From Haematococcus lacustris (Eukaryota; Chlorophyta; Chlorophyceae; Chlamydomonadales; Haematococcaceae): DNA of 64,000 bases. Below are positions 1 to 11,900 of this stretch, piece by piece (the stretch's first letter is position 1; each line of letters opens with the position of its first letter). The notes below the pieces were generated by a model. It saw only the letters and a program-made list of their open reading frames with translations, searched no databases and was not told where the DNA came from. Both the position numbers and the translations under genes were made by a program. The stretch spans positions 3,610,582-3,674,581 of the forward strand of contig JASKMD010000016.1 of the NCBI GenBank assembly GCA_030144725.1. The letters are read 5' to 3'.

Positions 1-1433
1 ACAAATCACATCGGCGAGACGGGTATCCTTGGGACGGTGAGCCACATCCCTATGGCGCCATCTATCTGGCGCAGTGAGCGGGTTGTGCACACATGGAATG
101 TCCGGAAAACACCCATCGCGATGCCTGCCGGGCGTGCAGGGCACCTAGACGGGGTGAATGAAACATATAATTGTACTCGCTTCCGCCGAATACACCATAT
201 GGGTCGGCGCACACTAAGGTATCACCGGGTTACACCCCCCCTCCTCCACTGTGTCCTCCACTGTGTTGCACCCGCTGCACCCACAGGAAAATGGCTACGA
301 AATGTTTGTTCTTGACCCCTTGGCGCATTTACTAGAACAAATCGCACGTTAAACAGCCCAGGCCTCTATCTGTTTGACATCTTCAGAGTGAGATCATGTT
401 CTCCAAGCAGAATCAGGGCCACGGGGCTGTGGGGTGGCAGTTGAGCTATGAAACTTTGCACGCAGGTGGATGGGATGTAGGGGAGTGTAACTCTCAGAGG
501 AGACGAGTCCAGATTCGGTCATGGTGTGGTGTTGGTTGACTGACTGCATGGCCCTGGCCCTGAGATCGGCTAAGGGAGTTGTGGGTCACAGACCAAAGTG
601 AGCTTGTGGCTTATCTGAGTATGAGCGTTTGTAACACTGTCTGAGAGGAGCTTAATCTAGTAAGTAGCATGCTGTAAGTCGAGATGGTCGAGCTGTGGCA
701 TTGCCCTCTAGGTATGGGGGGGAGGTGGGCTCATTGCCACATTGCCGCAACCGCTTTCCGATCCGACTGCTGCTGCTGATGCGCGTGCTCGTGTAGAGCA
801 GCCTAAGCGACGCGGGCGGTCGCAGCGATGACTGCATGCTCCGCAACGGCTCAAATGTAAATCACTAACTTTGATGCATTGCTGTGCACGGCCTACTGAC
901 TGCATAATTATTCTGGATGGGTGAAAGGTAGCTGGAAGGGTTGGCTACATTGTAAATCATCTAGCATGATATTTGGCGCAGTGGGTGCAAAGTTACAGCC
1001 GTCCTACTACTAGGGGTAGGTTTTCTGTTAGTTGGGGGCGCCCGATTTGAAGATGTCAAACTGATAGAGGCCTGGGCTGTTTAACGTGCGGTTTGTTCTA
1101 ATAAATGCGCCAAGGGGTCAAGAACAAACATTTCATGTCGCTTTTCCTCTAGGTGCAACGGGTGCAGCACAGTGGAGGACACAGTGGAGGAGGGGGGGTG
1201 TAACCCGGTTATACCTTAGTGTGCGCCGACCCAAATGATGTATTCGGCGAGAAGCGAACATGAGTATAGGCTTCCATCACCCCGTCTAGGTGCCCTGCAC
1301 GCCCGGCAGACATCGCGTTGGGTGTTGGCCGGACATTCCATTTGTGCACAACCAGCTCACTACGCTAGTTAGATGGGGTCTCAGCAATGTGGCTCACCGT
1401 TCCAAGGAGACCCGCCTCACCGATGAGATTTGT
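1..1433. mobile_element. Fold-back (long inverted repeat) element, left edge cut by window
   Basis: Bases 1-384 are an imperfect reverse complement of 1049-1433, at roughly 85-90% identity by eye. Both arms share the T-rich stretch around the GGCCTGGGCTGTTTAACGTG block, the repeated GTGGAGGACACAGTGGAGGA block and the GTGAGCCACAT/ATGTGGCTCACC block. The 664-bp centre has no convincing ORF and carries one copy of a dispersed repeat (about 565-690). The pairing reaches base 1, so the true outer end lies outside the window and no target-site duplication can be tested. This fits a non-autonomous DNA transposon of fold-back type. The superfamily is unknown. Confidence 0.7.
565..690 (+). repeat. Dispersed repeat family, copy 1 of 3
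   Basis: This stretch shares an ordered series of blocks with two other places in the window (about 39905-40035 and 41620-41745). The blocks are GGCTAAGGGAG, then ACCAAAGTGA or a variant, then TGAGTATGAG, then CTAGTA(A/G)GTAGCATG. Spacing is similar in all three. This copy sits in the loop of the fold-back element. No coding potential is seen. Confidence 0.5.
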
Positions 1434-1509
1434 TCGCGGGCACATGTGGCAGTACGAGAGCAAAGACTCCAATGGCTTGCGCTGATGGTCAGATGACGCG
1501 CATTGCTTT

Positions 1510-1610
1510 GCAGCTACCAATGTGACAAACGCTATCGAAAAAGATGCAGTAGTGAGAGAGTACTTGCATGCATGTTACCAACCCCATGTTGGGGGCGCCT
1601 GACTTGGGGG
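1510..1610 (+). repeat. Dispersed repeat shared with 57179-57270
   Basis: The blocks ACAAACGCTA, CGAAA, ACTTGCATG and TTACCAACCCCATGTTGGG occur in the same order here and at 57179-57270. The flanks are not similar. It is probably a remnant of a mobile element whose family I cannot name. Confidence 0.5.
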
Positions 1611-1751
1611 TCTCACAAGACAACACTACTAAACTATTACACAAGTTAACAAGACACGCAGTGGAGACAGCCCACTCCATCGCAAAGACAAGCTACAGAC
1701 TCAGGGCTACTAAGAGGGATGGAGGGTAGGGGGGTTGCCTCTTTTCTTGCT

Positions 1752-1855
1752 TGATTGGTGGGAGCAGGCCGCGCCCCAGGCGGTAGCTCCTCCCTTAATG
1801 CACGCCGGTGAATACCGGAGTAGTCTTCTTCTTCCTTCTTCTTCTTCTTCTTGGG
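1752..1855 (+). mobile_element. LINE 3' end (same family as 32565-33162 and 51697-51897)
   Basis: The GGGAGCAGGCCGCGCC stretch, the CTCCTCCCTTAATGCACGCC stretch and the ACCGGAGTAGT box match the 3' ends of two other insertions in the window. Those two have target-site duplications and TTTC-type tails. Here the tail is CTT/TTC-rich rather than clean TTTC. The next bases (1860 on) are unrelated, so this is a 3' fragment. Confidence 0.65.
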
Positions 1856-2095
1856 GGGGGTGCTCGCTTTGTCAGAGACGCTCTAGCAGGGATGTGGTCC
1901 CCCTCACCCCTAGGCTCCTCCGTCCCCCCTTTACCCCTCCCCTCCTCATCCCCCGCCACTCAAGCTCAAGGGGAGACATGGCTTACCTCACGCCTCCCCA
2001 CCCTGTGGAAGCTACCCTGGCTAAACTTAGCAAAGGAGGTCATGTGACGGCTAGCAGTCAACGGGGTCCCATGTGCAAAGGGTCTCAACATCGGC

Positions 2096-2662
2096 ATGGC
2101 CTGGCCGTGCGTCTGGGTGCCGGTGCGGGATCCCTCACTCCAAGGGCAGGCCAGAGCTGTTGCTCAAGGCAGTGCCATGAGGCGCCACACTTACTGGGAC
2201 TGCCCCCTAGCCTATGCCGTAGTGCGCGAACTGCGCAAAGCCTTGCCCCCTGTTGTTCACCTCCACACTACGCATGTCTAGCTGGCCATGTCACCTTGCA
2301 CCACACATGTCCACCAAGGGGTGTGGGATGTGGTCTGCTTGGTTGCATTGGGAGCCGTGTATCGTGGTCGACGGGTATGGTGGGCACGGCAGCTAGCTGC
2401 TAGGGACCATGCTGAATCCCATGCCCTACGAGAAACCTCATTGGATGAGCTTTGGCATCTAGCTGACGCCCTAGTTGATGCCACCCCTACCTTGTCCCTG
2501 CGTGACGGAGTGTGCCGCTATGTCGTAGGCGACTTCCGGTCTCAAGTACAGGACTTTGTTGTATTGCACACCATCCCCCACAAGTGGCACTATGATTTGA
2601 CAATTGTCGAGCGGCGAAGTGCACTTCCTGATAATTGTCGAGCGGCAAAGTGTACTGTTTAA
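2096..2662 (+). pseudogene. Decayed LINE reverse transcriptase C-terminus (zf-RVT-like)
   Basis: One reading frame gives a segment with HTYWDCPLAYAVV, typical of the zinc-binding C-terminal region of plant and algal L1-type reverse transcriptases. After an in-frame stop (2279-2281) the same frame continues with a VHQGVWDVVCLVALGA stretch that also fits that region. The catalytic RT and endonuclease parts are absent, so this is a dead fragment. Its relation to the LINE 3' end just upstream is unclear because the order along the DNA is not that of one intact element. Confidence 0.55.
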
Positions 2663-2745
2663 TAGTTATCGAGCGGCGAAGTGCACTTTCTGATAATCAT
2701 CGAGCGGCAATCAATAATTGTCGAAACGGCAAAGTACGTTACTTG
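2597..2745 (+). repeat. Minisatellite, unit about 40 bp, four to five copies
   Basis: The motif TCGAGCGGCGAAGTGCACTT or close variants recurs at about 2607, 2637, 2667, 2700 and, degraded, 2720. The copies are separated by AATTGT/AATAGT spacers. No ORF uses it. Confidence 0.7.
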
Positions 2746-3506
2746 CAATCAGTATCGGAGAGCGTTGGTCATAGTGTTGGTCAACGGGAGCTATGGTGTT
2801 GGTCAACGGGGGAGGGGGGCGGTTACGCAATCGGGGAGCCTCAAACATACTAAATAACAGCCTTGACCTTGCGCATCAAGCGCACTAATGGTCTCGGCCT
2901 CGACTCAGCTACCATACATTTCGCATAATGCTCTCGGACCGCCAATTTTCTACTACATGAACCCGTAGCCCTACTTTACTTCTCGAAGTCTCTCCCCCTC
3001 CTCCTTTAGCTCCCTTCCCCTTAAAACTCTGATTTGTCTTACTTCTACCCTTTCCCCCCCATTTACACATCTCACCTCTAACCTCTAATACAGTTCCTTT
3101 CTCAGCCCTTTCACCTTTGCGGGTTGGCTTGTATCCACCCAAGCCTGCCGCCTTAGTGTAACAACTACTACTGTTTAGTCCGCGACCCTTGCATTGCTAC
3201 TCTCACATTGCTCCAACATTTCAAAGGCCCAACAGCTTACAGCAGTGTAAGGCAAGCAACACAGAATGTCAACGTTGTTGTAATGTTGCACAATACACAA
3301 AGATGATGTACACATCATGGCAAATAGATGCACTTGTTGTGCAATATGCAAAATCGTTAGCATATGTATTTGTGTGCGATTCTACATTTATCGTGCATAC
3401 ATCACTCTCCTAGCGATCCTTGTGCTTGGGTGATACTCAATACTCAACATTAAAAAAGATATGCATCTCTTTCTTTTGCTTTTGGTGTGAGATGATGCTG
3501 CATGCA
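2746..3506. other. Non-coding stretch, pyrimidine-rich; 3' flank of the giant gene
   Basis: Bases 2930-3140 are strongly pyrimidine-biased (CCCTCCTCC, CCTTTCCCCCC). No credible exon is seen. The end of the minus-strand giant gene is at 3507, so 3200-3506 should hold its 3' UTR. A TGTAA box, the usual poly(A) signal of chlamydomonad algae, lies on the minus strand near 3236-3240. Its use as the real signal is a guess. Confidence 0.35.
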
Positions 3507-6500
3507 CTACGGAGATAGGTTGCCACTCACAGACGAGTGGGCAGTAGCTTGAGATTGGCTTCGAGACAAGGCAAGGCTGCTCGGGTACCTAGGCAAAGTC
3601 CCGGGCTTTGATGAGGAGTCCATCAAGCTTGCTATTGTCGAAGCACGTCGGCGATTGAAGGTGGTTGAGCGATGCACACCTTGTAAGGTAATCTTAGGTT
3701 GAGGAGATCTCTCAGAGTCGACAGCCGGGGCTCCACATCGTAAGAGGAACCTCAATAGGCGTTTGCCAGCGGTGAAGATGCGTTGCGGTAGATTGCTAGG
3801 TAGATGCAATCCGATGCGAAGAAGACGGGCTGTCAAGGGGGAGAAGCGTCCGTACTCTGCTTGCATGGCGTGTGTAAGGCCCTTAATGTTCAGGTGCACC
3901 GCATCTGAATGCCGAAGGCCAGCCTGCAATGCATGGCAGAACTGGATCTTATTTGTCTTACATGGCTAAATACCAGAAACACCGTTGACAGCCAATGGTG
4001 TGTTTAGTAGTGGCTGGCTCTTGTGTAAAGTAGGCTGCCAATAGCTACATAAAATGTATGTGGAGATCTCATAACATATGCAAGCTTACCTGGTGCAGTA
4101 GGGTGTCACGCATAGCCAAAACGAGGTACCACACAAAGGTGCACACGACAAGCATGTTGAGGACAAGGATGAACATGCTTAGGACGTACGGGAGCAACCA
4201 GTTCTGCAACACAAACACTAAGCATGTGTTGTCGCCAAGGGGGGCACATATAGCAGGCTCACTATCAAACCTCGTCTTACTTGGGCCTCGTACCTGTGAA
4301 GTAGTCGGGTAGGTTAGGTATGCTGATAGCAACAAGTTGGTGAGTACAACAGCTTGACTCAACAGCTCCAGCTTGTTCAGCAGCTCGTTGTTGTACGGCT
4401 GCAACATTGACAGCACAACCATGCAACCAGTTGGGAGATGAGTGCTGGGCCATCATGCCAAGAATGGGAGTGAGCTTGTGAAAACTGCTGGTGGGTGCAT
4501 TCACGAGCCTAAAAAACCTCTGTCACCCCCTTCCGACCACCCACCTTGTTTTACCAAGGGAAGGAAGGGGTTATTGGCTAGTACATAACATGCATTGCAC
4601 GTCACATGACATAGCCCTCAACAGTGGGAATTGCTTCATTCTGCATCTGGTATAAGATTAAGATGGGCACACACCCGTGCAGCCAGGTGAAGGAAGAGGA
4701 AGAGCAACACAATGATGGCTGAGGTAGCCACTTGAAGTCCAATGTCGGTGATGGCAAGAAAAACCATCGCTGCCGCGATGACGACCTGCACCATTCCAAG
4801 AAGGGTGTGAACACAGCAGCCGCTGCAACACGATGAACGCAAGGATGCAAACATGGTGGCTGCCATCTAGCCAATGCCCTTGGTTGGGTGGCTTACCTTG
4901 CGCAACATGACTACTGACTCCCAAAAGAAGCGGCAGGTGCGGTAGTCGGCATACATAAACATCCAACATGCCCGTAGCTGCACATCTGATTCCCGTTGTT
5001 CAACGCTATGCAGCGCCAGGTACCAGGCCGAGGCTATGGGAATGCCGCCCGCGATGAACAGTAGGCCAGGGATGCCCAGGCTGAGAGCCAGTGTGCGGTG
5101 TGCGCCCTGGAAGCATTGCTGTTCCATGTCCATGTTCCACCATGTCCCAGGCAGGTTGAGCCTAGTGCCCGGCGCCAAGTGGAGGCTTGCGATGAGCGAG
5201 CTGTCTGCATCCAGGTAGGGTGGTCCAAGTCACGTACATGCACTAAGCACATCTATCAAGTCTAAGCTCTTCTCAAGCCAAGTGTCATGACGACCGCACG
5301 CATGCCTATGTGCACAGTTCCACAGGGTCCTCTTAGTGAGGATTGCAGATTGCAACATGGGAATGTTAGCTGACCCATGTTATGGCAATTACACTACACA
5401 CAACTCACCTGAGAGCTCGTCTCCCTTTACACAAGAGAAGATGTTGAACAGACTAGTCACTGTGGACTGCAAGGCGGTTGCGCAAGCATGTGACAAGCAC
5501 ATGTCATGTCATGTAGGTAAGCAAGGGGCAATCATGCATCAGGAAGCGGCCATGACAAGGTCCACAAAAATACTTATCAGGCAAGTGCTCAGCACGTAGT
5601 GCAGGGGGGCACGCCAAAGACAGCTGTTGGGCACATTGTGGCCACTATGCAGGAAGAGCCTTCTCCATGCTCAAGGCGATGGCGTTACGACATACCGGGA
5701 AGAAGACAAACACGGTTGTATTTGTGGCAATGACCAGGCGGAGCCACAATGACCTTGCAATGTCCTCTGCTTGGCTTGATGCCTCATTTTGCTTCTGTTT
5801 TGGTGCAGAACCCCTGCGTTCAAGCAACATGTCGATCACATCTCATTCATGCATGAGAGCACATGACATCATTGATTACACCCTTGGGCACCTTGCATGA
5901 GGCAATCGCTCCACCTCATCTGTGATCTTGTCCTCGCCTCGTATGGCTTCTCCTTTCGTTGTACGGGATCGTTGCATGGTATGTAGCACGGTGAAGATGA
6001 GCAGGACTATGGCAAGGAGGGCCATTGGTGTAAAGAAGCTGACTAGCGTGCGCTGCGTGGCCTTGCTCAGATGGCCCCCACTTGGCAGGGCGCAATCTAA
6101 GGAAACAGCTGATCCTGGCACCTACGCAGTGACAGGAAACATACCACAATGAATGCAGATAGGAATGCCATATGCATAGCAGCATCTGCATATGAAGGCG
6201 GTATGAACAAGCAGCAGCATCTCATTGGAACACACCGTGGAGGCTGTCACTGCGATGTCGATGATGAACTCCACGACCTTGGGCAGCTTCAGAGGTGCGT
6301 AGCGCACCTGTGAAGTATTTAACACTGCCACATCAGGTATGCAAGTGTAGGGCCACGAACAAAGAGGCCCTCCGCATGGGGCCCCAACGGTGTTGCGTGG
6401 TGTGGTGTGTCCGTTGCAAGTCACTAAGCATATCAAGCCCGCATGCATCAAGCATTAACAGGGGGGCAACATGGAGGCAAGATGATGGCAATTCTTAAGT

Positions 6501-8994
6501 GTGTCATTGCAATCTGCACATACACACTCGCATGCATCGCAGGAGCTTATCAATGCAGGCAACGTGCAACAAAAGACATGCAAGGGCACATTTCGTTGAG
6601 GTGACCAAGGTATAGGCGCTAGTTTCCACACCCATGCAAATACGTCAGCTTGCTAACTCCATTCTCAGAGATCTCAGGGCTACCTGAAGAACTGCAGCCT
6701 AGGAGTTCAGTACACATGCCATCGTGCACTTACCATGCAAGCTACTTGCAAGTAAGTCACGAGCACCTGCAAGCATCAGAGAGGTTGCACCACCTTGTAG
6801 ACAAGTTGTGTGTAGTCTTATCAGCCCAGCCCTTACTTTGCAGGTTTATCTTGACCTTCAGTGTGAGACCCCTTCAGCTTTGTGTTCTAGGTAGAGTTCT
6901 TCACTGTTGTGCCCAATGGAGTGCTCGCTCTATCTCCGATGGTCTAGGTCGCTTCAGTGTGCAAAGAAAGCCGGTCCAAGCTATGATGTCATTCATCTCT
7001 ACCACCGGTGGATGTTGGACATGCCCCACCCTTCTTCCAGGTGAGGCATCAATGACAATGAGTGCTCACCTTCAAGAGAGGGCTGACCAAGCCGGCAGCG
7101 TCACCGCCATCGTCCCCATCTTTGTCAGGGAGCGCGTTGTCTTTGGGAGAAGACTGGTGATCTGCTTCTGATTGTGTTGGCTGCACATGCGTTTCTGCGT
7201 GGAAGTCATTGCAAAGTTTCTCCATTGTGAACATGGTGATCTTGGTCGGTGCATTTGTAACAGGCATAGTGGCATGGACAGCTGGTGAACAACACCATCC
7301 ACGCCAAGGTAGTGGTGGTGTCAATGCAGACCATGCACCCTGGCCCCACATCACTGAAGATGCAAACCTCTCTCATGTGCCCAATCTAGCAATGACTACA
7401 TTGCATTTGGTTTGTGCAAGGCTAAAACGCATTATCTTGCTCACCGTTCTCTCCACTTTGACTCAGGAGGCCTCAAAATTGAAATGAATGTGCTTTTGCC
7501 AATCCATGAGTTATTCGTAGACTATCACTACCGTGCTGGCATTGGCGCATGGGTGCTTGGAGTGCTCATTTGCTTCTTGGTAGCAATCGTAGATGACCAA
7601 GACACACAACGAGTTAGCTTCAATCAGCAGTTTTTTGAATCAGCAGGTGGTAAATTGACGGATACTGTCGGTAATACATTGCCGGGTTGCGGGGTATGAG
7701 AGCTCAATGTGTTGTTGACAGGTGCACCCACCTACATGACCCAAATAGCAGCCCACTGCCAGCCAAGCCCAGTCAGCTTAGCTCAGCCAGGCAAGGGGCA
7801 AGAGCAGGAGACAAAGCAAGGTATTCTATCATGCTGCATGCAAGTATTAGTTGAACGAAGATTGGAGTGCATGGCATCAGAACGTGAGACAAGGGTGGTG
7901 GTGCCAAAACGGTGCTGGTGGCTTGGGCTGCATGCACTGTGCTTACCACAAAAACCCTGGGTCATGCTTTCAACACCGAAGCTCCTCAGCGGCAGCAGCA
8001 GCATGCAATCCATCATTGTGCACCTAGCCAATGTTGTCAGCCTTGGCAACGCCCTTAGTAGGTGTTGCCCTTTGTCGCAGCCTTCCTTCACCAGGCTTTC
8101 AGAGAGGTTGCCCATGACGAGCATTGCGCACCATGGCCTTGTCACTGCCAGGTCTATGTTGTGGTTGCACAAGCACATCAGGCCCCATGCCTTACCTATC
8201 ACAGGGTTGAACTTCACTCTAGTCTGTGCGGAGGGCCGTTGTTCATCAGGTGATGGTGGGAAGGCCCCACCCCAGCTTGTTGGCAGCGAGCCCATCAGGT
8301 CGAGCTCCACATCCCCAACTGCCAAGGGGCTAGGCAGACGACGAAGCAGAGTAGTGCTTTCCTGCCGGCCATATGGATGCAGGTGGGAATGGGCTGGCTC
8401 CTCCTGTTCCCTCCCTCCTTCTGCCACTGCTTGGCCGCACTGCACATCAGCTGCCTCGTTCGCATCAACTGAGTCGGGCCCCCAGCCCCTTGACCACTGG
8501 ATATGCATGCCAGGGGGCGGGCGCCAGTCTACCAGTTGCTTGCTTAAGGTCGAAGAAGGCTGTGGCTGTGCCCTTGCGGGCGTGGCAGGGCCCATTGTGC
8601 GACCAAAGTCATCGGCGGCATATGACCTGGCACTGTCCTCCATGTCCGGCGTCTGAACCTGATGCATCTCAACACCAGCTGAAGTTGCCAGCCCCAGGCT
8701 GCTGGCGTGGTGGCCACACTTGTGCTCTATAGGCTTGATGTCAGTCGTGCTTGGATACAGCAGGTGCGCCGGACTTGTCTGTTGCGCATTGCTTGGTTCC
8801 TTGTCTTGCGCCATTGGTGAGGCTATGAGGAAGGCAGCTTGGCTACAGCTAGTAGGGCCATCCACTGCGGCACTGGGGCACTGCACGTTGTTACTGGCGG
8901 GTGGGCTGGTCATTGGATAGCGCGTCACGGAGCCGTTCAACGAGTCGATGAGTTGCGAGCAGGACGACTGATCGCGTGACTTCACCGACGAATG
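3507..8994 (-). other. Giant gene exons 26-36, linker and multi-span membrane region
   Basis: Exons are 8196-8994, 7070-7281, 6236-6307, 5892-6121, 5696-5813, 5409-5466, 4897-5204, 4675-4785, 4294-4398, 4090-4203 and 3507-3923. Exons 26-27 are a low-complexity linker, and their outer limits are less sure. Exon 29 has VSLDCALPSGG followed by FFTPMALLAIVLLIFTVLH. Exon 32 has GTWWNMDMEQQCFQGAHRTL followed by a span. Exons 33-35 give VVIAAAMVFLAI, PYNNELLNKLELLSQAVVLT and NWLLPYVLSMFILVLNMLVV. These conserved boxes recur in multi-span tails of other large algal surface proteins. Confidence 0.72.
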
Positions 8995-11900
8995 CTACAT
9001 TAGCAGGGCAAAGGTCGCAATTGAAGCACCACCTTGGCAAATTGCAGAGTTGCAGACTGTTTGCCTTGTGTACTCTATGCTGTGTGACCTTGCGAAGGGT
9101 TGTGGCATGAAAGGACCGCTCACCTTGATGAAGCGGCTGGCACATGTGCGCAGTCGATCGAACGCCATGAGCTCCTGTGGCTCCTCGACCTCAGCTTCCT
9201 TTGACTTCTTTAACATCATCCCTGACTCGTTGAGCGAAGCACGCAGTGCAAGGACCAGGGGCACGACTACCAGCAGCGAGGAGAGAATGAAGTACAGCAT
9301 GTCATAGGAGGATTTGCTTGTGCACCTGTGGTTGTGACAGCCATGCCAAAAAAGCAACAATTAAGTCTACAAAGGGATGAAGAAGGAGTGTTTCAAGGGT
9401 TTGAATAAGTCAAGAAGGAAGGCTAGAAGCAGTGGCGGCGGCAGAGGCAGATGCAACAGCAGATGCAGCAGCAACAGGCGCAGGCGCAGCAGCAGCATCT
9501 GAGGCAGCAGCATCTGGGGCAGCAGCAACAGCAGCAGCAGCCGACTCTGCAGGGCTACCTTACCGCACACAATGCGCTGGCCGGGTCAATCCATAGCCTT
9601 GAGCGCAGGAGCCGCAGAAGTTGCCCTGATAGCCCGTGGCGCACATCAGTTGGTTCCATGTGGTGTAGTTGTAGGAGCTAGGATTGCGCACCAGCTGGGC
9701 CTGGTAGGCAGTCAGCAGAGCTGACCTGCCAGCAGCGGAGCAGGTCTGAGGGTTGGGGCAGGGGTACAGCTCCATAGCAAACGGAGAGCTGTGCCTGCAG
9801 CCATGCATGGCAAGGAGCCAAACAAGGCATTGTATCACCATGAGTGCATGCTCTCTATGTTACTTCTCATGCCGCAGTCCCGACTCATACAGCAAGCAAT
9901 GGCTCAGAAAGAAGGCGCCTGTACATGATGAGAGTGTGCTCCACACACACTGCCACAGCGCTACCCTTTTGGCTGCTCTGTCACACAGCCTTGCCCGGAC
10001 ACTTTGCCTGGAAAGCTGCGGAGGACAGCGCTGACTGTTTTGTAGCTGATGGTTTGCATAGCCCTGCTACTGCCAGCGTTGCCCACCACATGCCATCGCG
10101 CGGGACTATGATGCCAGTGGCCGTGTCGTTGTCCACGGCGTTGCTGTCCACTGTATTGCAGAGAGCCTGGTCTGGGCAGGCCTGCAGAGCAGTGGGACTG
10201 TGGTGTGTTCAATGCGGGCCAAAGGGCCAGTGACATGCGGCTCTGCCACCGGAGACCCACACCCACACCCACACCCACACCCACACCCACACCCACACCC
10301 ACACCCACACCCACACCCACACCCACATTCTCCCTAACATGGTGAACCCACCATATTGCCCGCTGCCCATCACATGACTAGCGCCAGCCACCGCCCCTGT
10401 CATGCTGCGCGCACAGCCCTGCTTGCAGACCTCACACTGATGCGCTAGCCTTGGCAAGACATCTGGGCCTAATGTCAGCACTCAGTCGCCTGCACAGGCC
10501 CTTTGCCCAGGGCATTAACATGGGACCTAGACAATGAGTTTGCTAATCTCAACAACCAGGTGGGGACCGCTCCCTTCTCGCCGTGGCTGAGTGGACCATT
10601 GAGATCCATTGCTGTGGGCAGTGGGTCGCAAGCATGGGGGCAAGGGTCAGCACGCCCACCTGGCAGGAGCCTGAGGGCAGCAGCGCCACAAACCCAACAT
10701 CGCAGCGCACGCAGGCATCCATGGCGTCAGACACCACCTCATTGATCCTGCAGGGCCGCGCCCGCACCATCACCTGCACCCAGCAGCAGCAAACATGGGT
10801 CACCAGGGGGTGCAGACACATGGTGGTGTATGACTAGGGTGACACAGCCAAGGCTGAAGTTGACTGGCAGGAGAACAGCCTGGGCATAGCCCGCCTACTG
10901 GGTGCTCTGCCCTGCAGCAGTTGGCACTTGCGGGGCAGCTGGGGCAGCTGGAGGGTGCAGGGTGGGGTCTTACCGTGGAAGGGGGCAGGGTGCGCTGGCG
11001 GCTGCTGATCGAGCAGGAGATGGTGATGGCCTGCTGGGTCCCGGGCATGAGCCGCAGCTTGAGGGAGGTGAACGCTGGCACTGAGGCTGACGCCACGCTG
11101 AGGGTGACCTGGGTGGAGGTCTGGCCGTACAGGATGGCGTTGTTGAGGGAGAGGTTAGTGGAGGCCTGGCAGGCCAGCACGTCTGAGCCCGACCCGCTGG
11201 GATACTGGTACGCCAGGGGCAGGCCGAATGCATCCTGGCAGGCAACCTGCACACAAACGTGATGCAAGGGCCAACACCGTGCCACCTGTCAGCAAGGATA
11301 CAGTTGGGCCGCTAGGCTGTGGCATACAGCTGGCCGCTGGCCTGTTCAACCACACACAAGTGCAGCATCCACACTGGCACATGCGTGTTGCTGATGGAGC
11401 ATTGTGGAGCATTGCGACCAAGGTTTGGCAGCCAGGGTGGGCGCACCCAGCATGGGCTGCAATGACCCAGTTGCGCTGTGACATCCTACCCAAAGCACGA
11501 TGTTGTCATCGGGCGTGAAGTTCAGCAGCTGCTGCGGGGAGACCTGCAGCGACAGCCCAGAGGTGGCCACCAGGCCCCGCTCGTCCTCAGGCTGGGCTGG
11601 TGGCAGGGGGGCTTGCAGCTCCTCACTCGGTACAGCCCGCAGGTGCCTAGTCGCTAGCGCAGAGCGTGGGGCGGCAGGGTAGGTGGCCTGCAGCACGCTC
11701 CCGTTCCAGGAGGGGCAGGGCTGGAGGGAGGCGATGCCGCCCACTGTGTCCTCACCGCAATTGATGGACACGCCCACAGGCAGGTCAGAGTACACGGCTG
11801 ACCCGGTCCCGCCAAGGGCACTGTTGTTGCTGCAGGGCACAGTGCCAGGCACAGGGTGTCAGCCATGGTTGGAGGCGCTGGTGGCAAGCACCAGTCAGCA

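Larger units (their letters stand above)
9124..10773 (-). other. Giant gene exons 22-25, Cys-rich/EGF-like module and first membrane span
   Basis: Exons are 10660-10773, 10087-10181, 9564-9794 and 9124-9325. They encode CVRCDVGFVAL, ACPDQALC, LYPCPNPQTC and CATGYQGNFCGSCAQGYG, a paired-cysteine extracellular module. Exon 25 then gives the hydrophobic MLYFILSSLLVVVPLVLAL and a charged cytoplasmic start. The module order (Cys-rich domain directly before a membrane span) is usual for this algal family. The introns hold a CCCACA hexamer array and a CAG-rich tract. Confidence 0.72.

Noticed and set aside
1735..2403. 222-residue plus-strand ORF
   Set aside because: It covers a LINE 3' end and CTT-rich tail, then runs out of frame over the decayed RT remnant. 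The composition is not protein-like.
7709..8656. 315-residue plus-strand ORF
   Set aside because: It lies opposite exon 26 of the giant gene, whose frame is tied in phase to exons 25 and 27. The plus ORF has no recognisable domain.
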